Shown: positions 1 to 6,458, counted from the stretch's first letter. The stretch is 17,863 bases of DNA from Bacteroidales bacterium M6 (GCA_001689485.1 LUJQ01000029.1:1-17863); one strand, 5' to 3'. Notes: generated by a model from the sequence alone, not told the origin. A program made the numbers and translations.

Positions 1-15
1 CAAACTCTTCGTTGT
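1..15 (-). rRNA. rrs: 16S rRNA, extreme 5' end (cut by window edge)
   Basis: Read on the minus strand these bases give ACAACGAAGAGTTTG. The GAAGAGTTTG part is the nearly invariant start of bacterial 16S rRNA, corresponding to E. coli positions 6-15. Aligned to E. coli numbering, window base 15 would be the mature 5' end and base 1 would be position 15. The rest of the gene lies outside the window to the left. A promoter-bearing, structured, non-coding upstream region supports the call. Only 15 nt are visible, so the identification rests on this short signature plus context. Confidence 0.8.
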
Positions 16-372
16 TGTTATCTTGTTTTCTTTCTTTCAAAAGATGGTGCTCGCGCACCCCGGACAACCCTCCCGAACAGCGTCACCCGGCACGGGACAT
101 GCCTTCGTTTTATCTGTGGTTGGAATATGACAGGGAGCTTCTTTTCGCCTCGCCGGTCGCCCGGCGGGCGGCTCCTGTACTACTCTTCTTGTCTTATTGT
201 AAGCCTTTCAATGTACTATTTCCGGGCGGCTCTTCCGAACCCGCGAAAAACGTTGCAAAATTACAAACTTGTTTTGAACTGTGCAAGTTTTTCAACCGTT
301 TTTTTCGTCGGCATTCCGCCGGCCGCTTCCCGGCACCTTCCGGCACCGCGGGGGAACCTCCGTTCCCGAAAG
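16..372 (-). other. rRNA operon leader with stable hairpins
   Basis: This is the non-coding transcribed leader between the putative rRNA promoters and the 16S 5' end. Minus-strand RNA can form several hairpins. One at 352-367 has stem GGGAAC/GTTCCC with a 4-nt loop and lies immediately after the P1 start. One at 131-177 has an outer 7-bp stem with one bulge (CAGGAGC/GCTCCCTG) and an inner CGCCGG/CCGGCG stem (151-166) closed by a GCGA loop. One at 46-59 has stem GGTGC/GCACC, again closed by GCGA, about 30 nt before the 16S start. GCGA belongs to the GNRA tetraloop class. Likely roles are rRNA processing, folding or antitermination, but this is inference. The A-rich purine stretch just before 16S (16-44) includes ATCTTTTGAAA, only loosely like a boxA. 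Confidence 0.6.
256..286 (-). promoter_or_regulatory. rRNA promoter P2 (Bacteroidota sigma-A type)
   Basis: The minus strand has TAATTTTG at 256-263, matching the Bacteroidota -7 consensus TAnnTTTG and followed by C. A TTG at 284-286 sits 20 nt upstream, as expected for the -33 element. Upstream DNA is A/T-rich. Transcription would start near base 249 and run into the 16S gene. The call is by consensus only. Confidence 0.6.
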
Positions 373-378
373 CGAGTG

Positions 379-410
379 CAAAGGTAGGCACTTTTTTATT
401 ACCCTCCAAA
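379..410 (-). promoter_or_regulatory. rRNA promoter P1 with A/T-rich upstream tract
   Basis: The minus strand has TACCTTTG at 379-386 (consensus TAnnTTTG, followed by C) and TTTG at 407-410, again with a 20-nt spacer. Just upstream (about 411-435) lies a run of A and T tracts such as ACTTTTTTGC and GAAAAATTT that resembles an UP element. Transcription would start near base 372. Identical spacing in P1 and P2 supports a tandem arrangement. Confidence 0.65.
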
Positions 411-708
411 TTTTTCAGCAAAAAAGTTTTCTAAAATCATGCTGTTAAACATGTTTTTCAACCCTCAAAGACTGGTGACGACCGCTGAAACAGCCTCACA
501 ATATCCCAACAAATCCCTAAGTACCACGCACTTGCAGCAGCATCGCAAATCACAACTGCCAAAAACATCTACTCCGAAAGTTTTTTCTCAAAAAAATCAA
601 CACAAAATCAAACCTGCCACTCGGAAACAAGCATAAATGGTATCAACAAATAAAAAAACATGTCATGGCACACGACTATTTTTTTACGGCACCATCATAT
701 TTTTCTAT
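411..708. other. AT-rich divergent intergenic region
   Basis: This lies between the leftward rRNA promoters and the rightward amidase promoter. It is AT-rich with many A and T tracts. The only reading frames are short, of odd composition and without family resemblance. Apart from the UP-like tract at 411-435 I see no gene, repeat or RNA here. Confidence 0.55.
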
Positions 709-716
709 TATCTTTG
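709..716 (+). promoter_or_regulatory. Promoter -7 box for the DUF1460 gene
   Basis: TATCTTTG matches the Bacteroidota -7 consensus TAnnTTTG and is followed by C. No clear TTTG is present at -33; only a T-run lies at the right distance. The predicted start near 723 gives a leader of about 70 nt before the ATG at 792. It also argues against translation from an upstream ATG at 660, which would precede the promoter. Confidence 0.5.
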
Positions 717-791
717 CAAAACCAAAGCTACTTTTTTTCACGCACCGCAGAAAAAACACAAAGCGGCGCTCTTCAACTCAAACAAAAAGCC

Positions 792-1688
792 ATGACAAGA
801 ACCAATCCACAATATAATAATACAGGATTTCTTTTAAAACCACTACTCACAATATTGTTCGCCATTACGGCACAACACTGCCTTGCCATAACCCCTGACG
901 AAATAAAATTCAGAAACGAAACGTCGGATACGGCATGCATTACGCAGCTTCTGATAGAAGAATGCAGCCAACGCGACGCTGGAAATTTGAGCCGCATTGC
1001 CCGGAAATTCATCGGCAAGCCCTACGCGGGCGGCACTCTTGAGGGTGACAGTATTGAAACTCTGCGGATAAACCTTGACGAGTTCGACTGCACGACTTTT
1101 GTCGAAACAGTGCTTGCTCTAGCCTATACGGCTGCCGAAAACCGACAGTCGTGGCGTGATTACGCCTATAATCTGAGGCGTCTGCGCTACCGCAACGGTG
1201 AAACCGACGGATATCCATCCAGGCTGCACTACGTGAGCGAATGGATTCTCGACAATGCCGCCCGTGGCAACTTAAAGGATGTTACCGGAGATATAAAGGG
1301 TGCAAGATATAATGTCAAATCGCTTGATTATATGACGGCTCATCGCGATTCCTATCCCGCATTGACTGATTCGACGAATTTTGCGCGTATGAAAAACGTA
1401 GAGTCGGGGTTCAGCAACCACCGGTTTCCCTACCTCAAGGGCACATCGCTTAAAGACCGCAGCCTGGCCGCCGACGTGCGCGACGGCGACATTGTGTGCT
1501 TCACCACCTCGACAAAAGGTCTCGACGTGACACACATGGCAATCATCACCCTTATCGACGGGTCGGCACGCATGATCCACGCATCTTCAAAAGCCGGAAA
1601 AGTGATTCTTGATCCGCTGACAATCACCGAATACGTGAAACGCAATCGCAACGAAGGAATCAGAATAGTGCGTCTGAGAAAAGACTGA
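792..1688 (+). CDS. Secreted DUF1460 N-acetylmuramoyl-L-alanine amidase-like protein
   Basis: The 298-aa product looks like a DUF1460 (PF07313) protein, an NlpC/P60-related fold whose characterised members act on peptidoglycan peptides or amide bonds. An N-terminal signal peptide is visible: hydrophobic core around residues 14-28, with likely cleavage after CLA near residue 32. The family motif FDCTTFVE places the putative nucleophile Cys at residue 100. IGKPYAGGTLE (74-84) precedes it. THMAI puts a candidate catalytic His at 248, and HASS follows at 263. The ATG at 792 is preferred over an in-frame ATG at 660 because it starts directly before the signal peptide and lies downstream of a -7 box at 709. 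No Shine-Dalgarno is obvious. The gene stands alone and converges on eno. It probably acts in the periplasm on muropeptides; exact bond specificity cannot be read from sequence. Amidase function is inferred from the family. Confidence 0.85.
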   Translation: MTRTNPQYNNTGFLLKPLLTILFAITAQHCLAITPDEIKFRNETSDTACITQLLIEECSQRDAGNLSRIARKFIGKPYAGGTLEGDSIETLRINLDEFDCTTFVETVLALAYTAAENRQSWRDYAYNLRRLRYRNGETDGYPSRLHYVSEWILDNAARGNLKDVTGDIKGARYNVKSLDYMTAHRDSYPALTDSTNFARMKNVESGFSNHRFPYLKGTSLKDRSLAADVRDGDIVCFTTSTKGLDVTHMAIITLIDGSARMIHASSKAGKVILDPLTITEYVKRNRNEGIRIVRLRKD

Positions 1689-1785
1689 CAAACCTTCGAG
1701 CCTGCAAAATCACCGACTCAATAAGCCTTTCATCATATAAACCACAACGTTCATGTTCTGCCACACATAACGGCAGTGAATCGTA

Positions 1786-1847
1786 ACAAAATCAAATGAA
1801 AAAGAAGAGATACCTGGCGGTATCTCTTCTTTTTCATTTGATTTTGT
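1786..1847. terminator. Bidirectional terminator, 29-bp perfect inverted repeat
   Basis: Arms 1786-1814 and 1819-1847 are perfect reverse complements over 29 bp around the 4-nt loop TGGC. The inner part (AGAAGAGATACC paired to its complement) is flanked by an A-run on one side and a T-run on the other. Either strand therefore gives a stem followed by a U-tract, the rho-independent form. It lies 14 nt past the eno stop and about 100 nt past the amidase stop, so it can serve both convergent genes. Confidence 0.9.
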
Positions 1848-1860
1848 ATAATCGGAAAGA

Positions 1861-3153
1861 TTATTCAGCACGTTTGGTCTTTTTGCCATAACCGTATTTT
1901 GCGGCTGCGCCAAGCTGCTCTTCGATGCGGAGAAGCTGGTTGTACTTAGCCATACGGTCAGAACGCGAAGCAGAACCGGTTTTGATCTGGCCTGCATTGG
2001 TGGCAACAGCGATGTCGGCAATAGTGGCATCTTCTGTTTCACCCGAACGGTGCGAGATAACTGCGGTGTAGCCGTTGCGCTGTGCGAGTTCAACCGCACG
2101 GAGAGTCTCGGTAAGCGAACCGATCTGGTTAACCTTAACGAGGATAGAGTTAGCGCAGCCTTCCTCGATACCGCGTTCGAGATATTTAACATTGGTTACG
2201 AACAGGTCGTCGCCAACGAGCTGGCAACGGTCACCGATCATATCGGTAAGAATCTTCCAGCCTGCCCAGTCGTTTTCGGCCATACCATCCTCGATAGAGT
2301 CGATGGGATATTTCTCAACAAGACCCTTGAGGAATTCAGCCTGCTGCTGAGAGGTGAGCTTGGGAGCGTCGGCACCCTGCTTCCATGTGTAGTCGTAAAC
2401 GCCATCCTTGAAGAATTCCGACGAAGCGCAGTCCAGACCGATGGTAACATCCTGGCCGGGCTTGTATCCTGCGAGTTCGATAGCCTTGATGATAACATTG
2501 AGAGCATCTTCGGTGCCGTCGAGGTTGGGGGCGAAACCACCTTCGTCACCCACAGCGGTAGAAAGATTGCGCTCCTTGAGCACCTTTTTGAGGTTGTGGA
2601 ACACCTCTGTACCCATACGGATACCTTCGCGGAACGAAGTTGCACCGATAGGACGAATCATGAACTCCTGGAAGCAGATGGGGGCATCGGAGTGAGCGCC
2701 GCCGTTGATGATGTTCATCATGGGAACGGGGAGCACATATGTGTTGCAGCCACCGATGTATTTGTAGAGGGGCAGGTCGAGATAATCGGCAGCAGCCTTT
2801 GCAACAGCAAGCGAAACACCGAGGATGGCGTTTGCACCGAGGTTGCTCTTGGTATCGGTACCGTCGATTTCAAGCATCTTCTCGTCGATAGCAATCTGGT
2901 CGAGGGCGCTCATCCCTACGAGGGCTTCAGCGATAGGGCCGTTAACATTGGCAACAGCCTTGAGTACACCCTTACCCATATAACGGGCCTTGTCACCGTC
3001 GCGAAGCTCGAGAGCCTCGTTAACACCGGTCGATGCACCCGAGGGAACGGAAGCACGGCCAAATGCACCACTTTCAAGGATTACGTCTACTTCAACGGTG
3101 GGGTTGCCACGCGAGTCAAGAACCTCGCGGCCGATGATTTTTTCAATTTTCAT
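1861..3153 (-). CDS. eno: Enolase (phosphopyruvate hydratase)
   Basis: The enzyme converts 2-phosphoglycerate to phosphoenolpyruvate in glycolysis. The 430-aa product is of normal length. Starting at MKIEKIIGREVLDSRGNPTV removes 20 poorly conserved codons present when the frame is opened further upstream. Visible active-site residues are E204 in VGDEGGF, Mg ligands D241 (GLDCAS), E288 (SIEDG) and D315 (VGDD), catalytic K340 in the signature ILVKVNQIGSLTET, H368 in ISHRSGET, and the substrate-loop region SGASTG (38-43). Nothing is missing. The gene is monocistronic by layout: its own -7 box lies about 117 nt upstream, and a strong terminator follows. It sits downstream of the ribosomal operon but is separated from it by about 650 bp holding the rplQ-proximal hairpin and repeats, so it is probably transcribed independently. 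Confidence 0.98.
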   Translation of the reverse strand: MKIEKIIGREVLDSRGNPTVEVDVILESGAFGRASVPSGASTGVNEALELRDGDKARYMGKGVLKAVANVNGPIAEALVGMSALDQIAIDEKMLEIDGTDTKSNLGANAILGVSLAVAKAAADYLDLPLYKYIGGCNTYVLPVPMMNIINGGAHSDAPICFQEFMIRPIGATSFREGIRMGTEVFHNLKKVLKERNLSTAVGDEGGFAPNLDGTEDALNVIIKAIELAGYKPGQDVTIGLDCASSEFFKDGVYDYTWKQGADAPKLTSQQQAEFLKGLVEKYPIDSIEDGMAENDWAGWKILTDMIGDRCQLVGDDLFVTNVKYLERGIEEGCANSILVKVNQIGSLTETLRAVELAQRNGYTAVISHRSGETEDATIADIAVATNAGQIKTGSASRSDRMAKYNQLLRIEEQLGAAAKYGYGKKTKRAE

Positions 3154-3229
3154 AGTTTTGTTGCTTTTAAAGCTTTTATGTTTGTTATAACGTCTGTTTT
3201 CAATTTCAGGCAAACGGCATCAGACCCTC

Positions 3230-3244
3230 AGGGGGCATACCCCT
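3230..3244 (-). promoter_or_regulatory. Hairpin near 5' end of eno mRNA
   Basis: Minus-strand RNA can form AGGGG-TATGC-CCCCT, a 5-bp stem with a 5-nt loop. It begins about 18 nt after the predicted eno transcription start and lies roughly 75 nt before the ATG. It could protect the 5' end or modulate translation; the function is unknown and the stem is short. Confidence 0.35.
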
Positions 3245-3269
3245 CTATAGTCCTCTCCCATTTCGACCG

Positions 3270-3277
3270 CAAAGTTA
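3270..3277 (-). promoter_or_regulatory. eno promoter -7 box
   Basis: TAACTTTG on the minus strand matches the Bacteroidota -7 consensus and is followed by C. The -33 element is weak: no TTG lies at the usual 19-23 nt. A predicted start near 3263 gives a leader of about 110 nt before the eno ATG. Confidence 0.6.
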
Positions 3278-3494
3278 CGAAATTTTCGTCTAATTCATCC
3301 TTTTAACAACTTAAAGATTTCACAATTATCCCTTAAGATCATATAAAATCCGACAGCGGGTAACGTCCCATATATACCACTCTTTCCCCCTACTACCTCA
3401 GATGCCGCAAGCCATAACAGAATATCCCGAAAAATAAAACCGAAACCGGAAATCAGCTCCTTATCCTATCCCTGCCTACATATCCAAACGGCAT
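3278..3494. other. Non-coding region upstream of eno
   Basis: An AT-rich stretch without a credible reading frame. It contains the distal part of the eno promoter region. I see no further feature before the repeat cluster begins at about 3495. Confidence 0.5.
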
Positions 3495-3719
3495 TGTAGA
3501 GACGGGATAGCATCCCGTCTCAATAGCATCCCACCTAACTAAATAGCATACAACATCACTAATATCCTATCTCAATAACATCCTGTCTAAAGGTCGGCAC
3601 CTCTTCTTCATGCCATTCCGCATTACCCGCATCCCCGCACAACGCAAATCAATGATGCGATATGCATCATTGAGACGGGATGCATCATCATTGAGACGGG
3701 ATGCTATCCCGTCTCTACA
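3495..3719. repeat. REP-like palindromic repeat cluster
   Basis: Bases 3495-3524 and 3690-3719 are 30-nt exact reverse complements of each other. Each carries the core palindrome GAGACGGGAT-3 nt-ATCCCGTCTC (3499-3521 and 3694-3716). A half-copy at 3666-3683 (ATCATTGAGACGGGATGC) repeats the 18 nt at 3687-3704 directly, 21 nt apart. Between the two full units, decayed versions of the flank can be seen (CAATAGCATCCCACCTAA from 3521, CAATAACATCCTGTCTAA from about 3574). This looks like a multi-copy intergenic repeat, with at least three insertions or duplications in different states of decay. Confidence 0.8.
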
Positions 3720-3752
3720 TCACACCCGCAGAACCACGCAAGCATTAACGCA

Positions 3753-3789
3753 ACGCGGGTCTGTGCCGATTTCTGGCACAGACCCGCGT
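3753..3789 (-). terminator. Strong hairpin 3' of rplQ, probable end of the ribosomal operon
   Basis: Arms 3753-3767 and 3775-3789 form a perfect 15-bp GC-rich stem with a 7-nt loop, 19 nt after the rplQ stop. The minus strand then reads TGCGTTAATGC, without a real U-tract. It may therefore be an mRNA 3'-end stabiliser or a factor-dependent stop rather than a textbook intrinsic terminator. Confidence 0.6.
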
Positions 3790-3808
3790 CGGGAATTTTC
3801 CATATTGC

Positions 3809-4297
3809 TTATTCAGCCTTTGCTTCCTCAGCGGCAGGAGCCTCGGCAGCAGGAGCCGCAGTTTCAGCAGCGGGTGCCGACTTTTTGCTGCGACGGGTGC
3901 GGGTGCTCTTCTTGGCAGCCTTTTCGGTGAGCATGTTTTCGTTGTAGTCAACAAGCTCGATGAAGCAGGTCTTGGCATTGTCACCAAGACGGTTGCCGGT
4001 TTTCAAGATACGGGTGTAACCACCGGGACGTTCTGCAATCTTCTGAGAGATTTCACGGAACAGCTCGGTAACGGCTTCCTTGTTCTGGAGATAGGAGAAA
4101 ACCAGACGGCGGTTAGCCATCGAGTCGTTTTTCGCACGGTTGATCAGCGGCTCGGCATACATGCGGAGAGCCTTTGCCTTTGCCAGGGTTGTGAAAATCC
4201 TCTTATGCTTGATAAGGGAAATAGTCATGTTGGCGAGTAAGGCGTCGCGGTGAGCTTTCTTGCGCGAAAGATGATTAAAGGATTTATTGTGTCTCAT
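3809..4297 (-). CDS. rplQ: 50S ribosomal protein L17
   Basis: L17 is a large-subunit protein near the exit tunnel. The start MRHNKSFNHLSRKKAHRDAL is diagnostic, and the core with RPGGYTRILK and GDNAKTCFIELV continues to about residue 120. At 162 aa it is longer than the roughly 127-aa E. coli protein. The extra part is a low-complexity C-terminal tail (about 123-162): first Lys/Arg/Ser, then Ala/Glu/Pro repeats. Such tails are common in Bacteroidota L17. It starts 8 nt after the rpoA stop and is the last gene of the operon. A strong hairpin follows 19 nt downstream. The family assignment is certain; the role of the tail is not known to me. Confidence 0.97.
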   Translation of the reverse strand: MRHNKSFNHLSRKKAHRDALLANMTISLIKHKRIFTTLAKAKALRMYAEPLINRAKNDSMANRRLVFSYLQNKEAVTELFREISQKIAERPGGYTRILKTGNRLGDNAKTCFIELVDYNENMLTEKAAKKSTRTRRSKKSAPAAETAAPAAEAPAAEEAKAE

Positions 4298-4305
4298 CGT
4301 TGTTA

Positions 4306-5298
4306 TTACTCTTTGTCTAATTTATACTTTGAAATATCCATTCCGAACGACAGGCCGAGGTTCGCCAGGAGCTCATCAAGCTCGGTGAGCGACTTCTTGC
4401 CGAAGTTGCGGAATTTAAGGAGGTCTGTCTTATTGAACACCACCAGTTCCCCGAGGGTCTCGACCTCGGCACTCTTAAGGCAGTTGAGCGCACGCACGGA
4501 AAGATCCATATCGACCAGTTTGGTCTTAAGGAGCTGGCGCATGTGCAGAATCTCCTCGTCGAATTCCTCGGTGCCGTCGGTCTCTGTAGCCTCGATGGTG
4601 ATTTTCTCGTCAGAGAAAAGCATCAGGTGGTAGATGAGAATCTTGGCGGCTTCCTTCAAGGCTTCTTTCGGGAGGATAGAGCCATTGGTGGTTATTTCGA
4701 TAATCAGCTTTTCGTAGTCGGTTTTCTGGTCTACGCGGAAATTTTCAACAGCGTACTTGACGTTCTTGATCGGGGTATAAATCGAGTCGATGGCCAAGGT
4801 CTGGATATCCTGTATCTCGACCTGGTTTTCATCGGCAGGCACCCAGCCGCGACCCTTGTTGATGGTCACTTCGATAGTGAAACCCGCGTTGGGATCCAAA
4901 TGACAAATGACCTCCTCAGGATTGAGGACTTCGAAGCCCGAAAGGGCTTTGCCAATGTCACCGGCCTTGAACACCTCCTGACCCGACACCGAGATGGTTG
5001 CTTTTTCGGTTTCAGCGTCCTCTGTAACCTGCTTTAAGTCGACCTTCTTGAGGTTGAGGATTATGTTGGTCACATCCTCCTTGACTCCGGGGATGGTATC
5101 AAATTCGTGTTTCACGCCGTCAATCTTAATCGCCGAGATGGCATAGCCCTCGAGCGACGAAAGAAGCACGCGACGCAAAGCGTTTCCGACTGTGATACCA
5201 TAGCCTGGTTCCAAAGGCTTGAACTCGAATTTGCCGTAGAAGTTGTTAGCTTCTAACATCACAACCTTGTCAGGTTTTTGGAATGCTAAAATAGCCAT
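4306..5298 (-). CDS. rpoA: RNA polymerase subunit alpha
   Basis: The alpha subunit nucleates assembly of core RNA polymerase through its N-terminal domain and contacts DNA and activators through its C-terminal domain. The 330-aa product is full length. The N-terminal domain runs to about residue 230 (GYGITVGNALRRVLLSSLEG near 33-52 is the classic assembly motif). After an acidic linker rich in Glu, the C-terminal domain follows (about 255-320) with LSVRALNCLK and FRNFGKKSLTEL. Residues equivalent to E. coli R265, N268, C269 and K271, used for UP-element DNA binding, are kept. It lies 20 nt after rpsD and 8 nt before rplQ, the standard alpha-operon position. Confidence 0.98.
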   Translation of the reverse strand: MAILAFQKPDKVVMLEANNFYGKFEFKPLEPGYGITVGNALRRVLLSSLEGYAISAIKIDGVKHEFDTIPGVKEDVTNIILNLKKVDLKQVTEDAETEKATISVSGQEVFKAGDIGKALSGFEVLNPEEVICHLDPNAGFTIEVTINKGRGWVPADENQVEIQDIQTLAIDSIYTPIKNVKYAVENFRVDQKTDYEKLIIEITTNGSILPKEALKEAAKILIYHLMLFSDEKITIEATETDGTEEFDEEILHMRQLLKTKLVDMDLSVRALNCLKSAEVETLGELVVFNKTDLLKFRNFGKKSLTELDELLANLGLSFGMDISKYKLDKE

Positions 5299-5318
5299 GG
5301 ATCTTAGTTTAATTATGA

Positions 5319-5924
5319 TTACTTAGAATACAACTCGACGATAAGCTGCTCCTTGATATTTTCAGGGATATCCTCGCGGGTGGGAACATGCAGGAGCTTG
5401 CCGCTCTTGGTGCTTTCGTCCCATTCGAGCCAGGGATATTTGCTGTGGTTGAAACCGGCGAGAGCGTCGGCAATAACTTCGAGAGACTTCGATTTTTCAC
5501 GCACGCCGATAACATCGCCGGGCTGCACGCCGTAAGAAGGGATGTTTACAACAGCGCCGTTAACCGTAACATGCTTGTGGAGCACGAGCTGGCGGGCGGC
5601 CGCACGGGTGCGGGCGATACCCAGGCGGTAAACAACGTTGTCCAGACGGCCTTCGAGAAGCTGCAACAGGATTTCACCTGTAATACCCTTCATTGAGGAT
5701 GCTTTCTCGAAAAGGTTGCGGAACTGGCGTTCCAACACGCCGTAGGTGTATTTAGCTTTCTGCTTCTCGCGGAGCTGTGTGCCGTATTCAGAAGTCTTGC
5801 GGCGACGGTTTTGGCCATGCTGGCCGGGAGGGAAGTTGCGGCGGCTCAGGATTTTGTCTTCGCCAAAGATAGGTTCCCCGAATTTACGTGCGATTTTGGT
5901 CTTGGGACCTGTATATCTAGCCAT
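5319..5924 (-). CDS. rpsD: 30S ribosomal protein S4
   Basis: S4 is a primary 16S-binding protein that nucleates assembly of the 30S body, and in several bacteria it represses its own mRNA. Beginning at MARYTGPKTKIARKFGEP gives 201 aa, the usual length; an upstream in-frame ATG would add 19 residues that do not fit the family. The S4 RNA-binding domain lies at about 90-155 (LEGRLDNVVYRLG, ARQLVLHKHVTVNG). The N-terminal part lacks the Cys zinc knuckle found in some bacteria. The gene is preceded by a 144-nt spacer with a strong nested hairpin, unusually long for this operon, and followed by rpoA after 20 nt. Confidence 0.97.
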   Translation of the reverse strand: MARYTGPKTKIARKFGEPIFGEDKILSRRNFPPGQHGQNRRRKTSEYGTQLREKQKAKYTYGVLERQFRNLFEKASSMKGITGEILLQLLEGRLDNVVYRLGIARTRAAARQLVLHKHVTVNGAVVNIPSYGVQPGDVIGVREKSKSLEVIADALAGFNHSKYPWLEWDESTKSGKLLHVPTREDIPENIKEQLIVELYSK

Positions 5925-5981
5925 TTTTTCGTAATAGTAGTTTAATTGTGTGATTTCTGCCCGGAGGGGGATATTTACCAC

Positions 5982-6024
5982 GCCATGCCGCGACGACAGG
6001 CCGTCCTGGCCGTGTCAACATGGC
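5982..6024 (-). promoter_or_regulatory. Nested hairpin in the rpsK-rpsD spacer
   Basis: Outer arms GCCATG (5982-5987) and CATGGC (6019-6024) enclose an inner stem at 5995-6016: GACA plus GGCC paired with GGCC plus TGTC, one bulged base, 5-nt loop. It ends about 57 nt before the rpsD ATG. Placement before the S4 gene makes S4 feedback control a reasonable guess; RNA processing is the alternative. The structure is predicted by eye only. Confidence 0.5.
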
Positions 6025-6068
6025 TTTCCCATGGGCAGGTTATCTGATATTCTGCGATGCGGGCGCTA

Positions 6069-6458
6069 TTATACGCGACGACGCTTGGGAGGACGGCAAC
6101 CGTTGTGGGGAAGCGGCGTAACGTCGATAATCTCGGTAACCTCGATACCCATGCCGTGCACGGTGCGGATTGCCGATTCACGTCCGTTACCGGGACCCTT
6201 CACATAGGCTTTCACCTTGCGGAGACCAAGATCGTAAGCGATCTTGCCGCAATCCTGGGCTGCCATCTGGGCAGCATAGGGGGTGTTCTTCTTAGAGCCA
6301 CGGAAGCCCATCTTGCCTGCGCTCGACCAAGAGATTACCTGGCCCTCGCTGTTGGCTAAGCATACGATGATATTGTTGAAGGAGGAGTGTACGTGAAGCT
6401 GACCGGCTGCGTCAACTTTGACGTTTCTCTTCTTAGCTGCGACTGTTTTCTTTGCCAT
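6069..6458 (-). CDS. rpsK: 30S ribosomal protein S11
   Basis: S11 lies on the 30S platform and helps shape the mRNA exit region near the 16S 3' end. The 129-aa product is of normal length. It shows the family blocks HVHSSFNNIIV (about 22-32), SWSSAGKMGFRGSKK (43-57), GPGNGRESAIR and the basic end HNGCRPPKRRRV. The start MAKKTVAAKKRNVK has the typical Lys-rich leader. It follows rpsM after 30 nt. A structured spacer separates it from rpsD downstream. Confidence 0.98.
   Translation of the reverse strand: MAKKTVAAKKRNVKVDAAGQLHVHSSFNNIIVCLANSEGQVISWSSAGKMGFRGSKKNTPYAAQMAAQDCGKIAYDLGLRKVKAYVKGPGNGRESAIRTVHGMGIEVTEIIDVTPLPHNGCRPPKRRRV

Noticed and set aside
12..434. 140-aa plus-strand reading frame over the rRNA leader
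   Set aside because: Composition is unlike a protein, no family is recognisable, and it lies antisense to the putative rRNA leader and its promoters.
439..636. 65-aa plus-strand frame in the AT-rich divergent region
   Set aside because: Low-complexity Gln/Lys/Ser content, no start context, no recognisable domain; most likely chance.
660..791. Longer N-terminus for the DUF1460 protein from the ATG at 660
   Set aside because: The extra 44 residues precede the signal peptide and the -7 box at 709 lies inside them, so the message would start after that ATG.
2050..3306. 418-aa plus-strand frame antisense to eno
   Set aside because: Mirror frame produced by the codon bias of eno; no family match, and eno is unambiguous on the other strand.
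3495..3719. CRISPR array
   Set aside because: Repeats are palindromic, irregularly spaced, in both orientations and decayed; there are no uniform spacers and no cas genes.
3610..3930. 106-aa plus-strand frame over the repeat region and rplQ end
   Set aside because: It spans the REP-like repeats and the terminator hairpin and runs antisense into rplQ; no plausible product.
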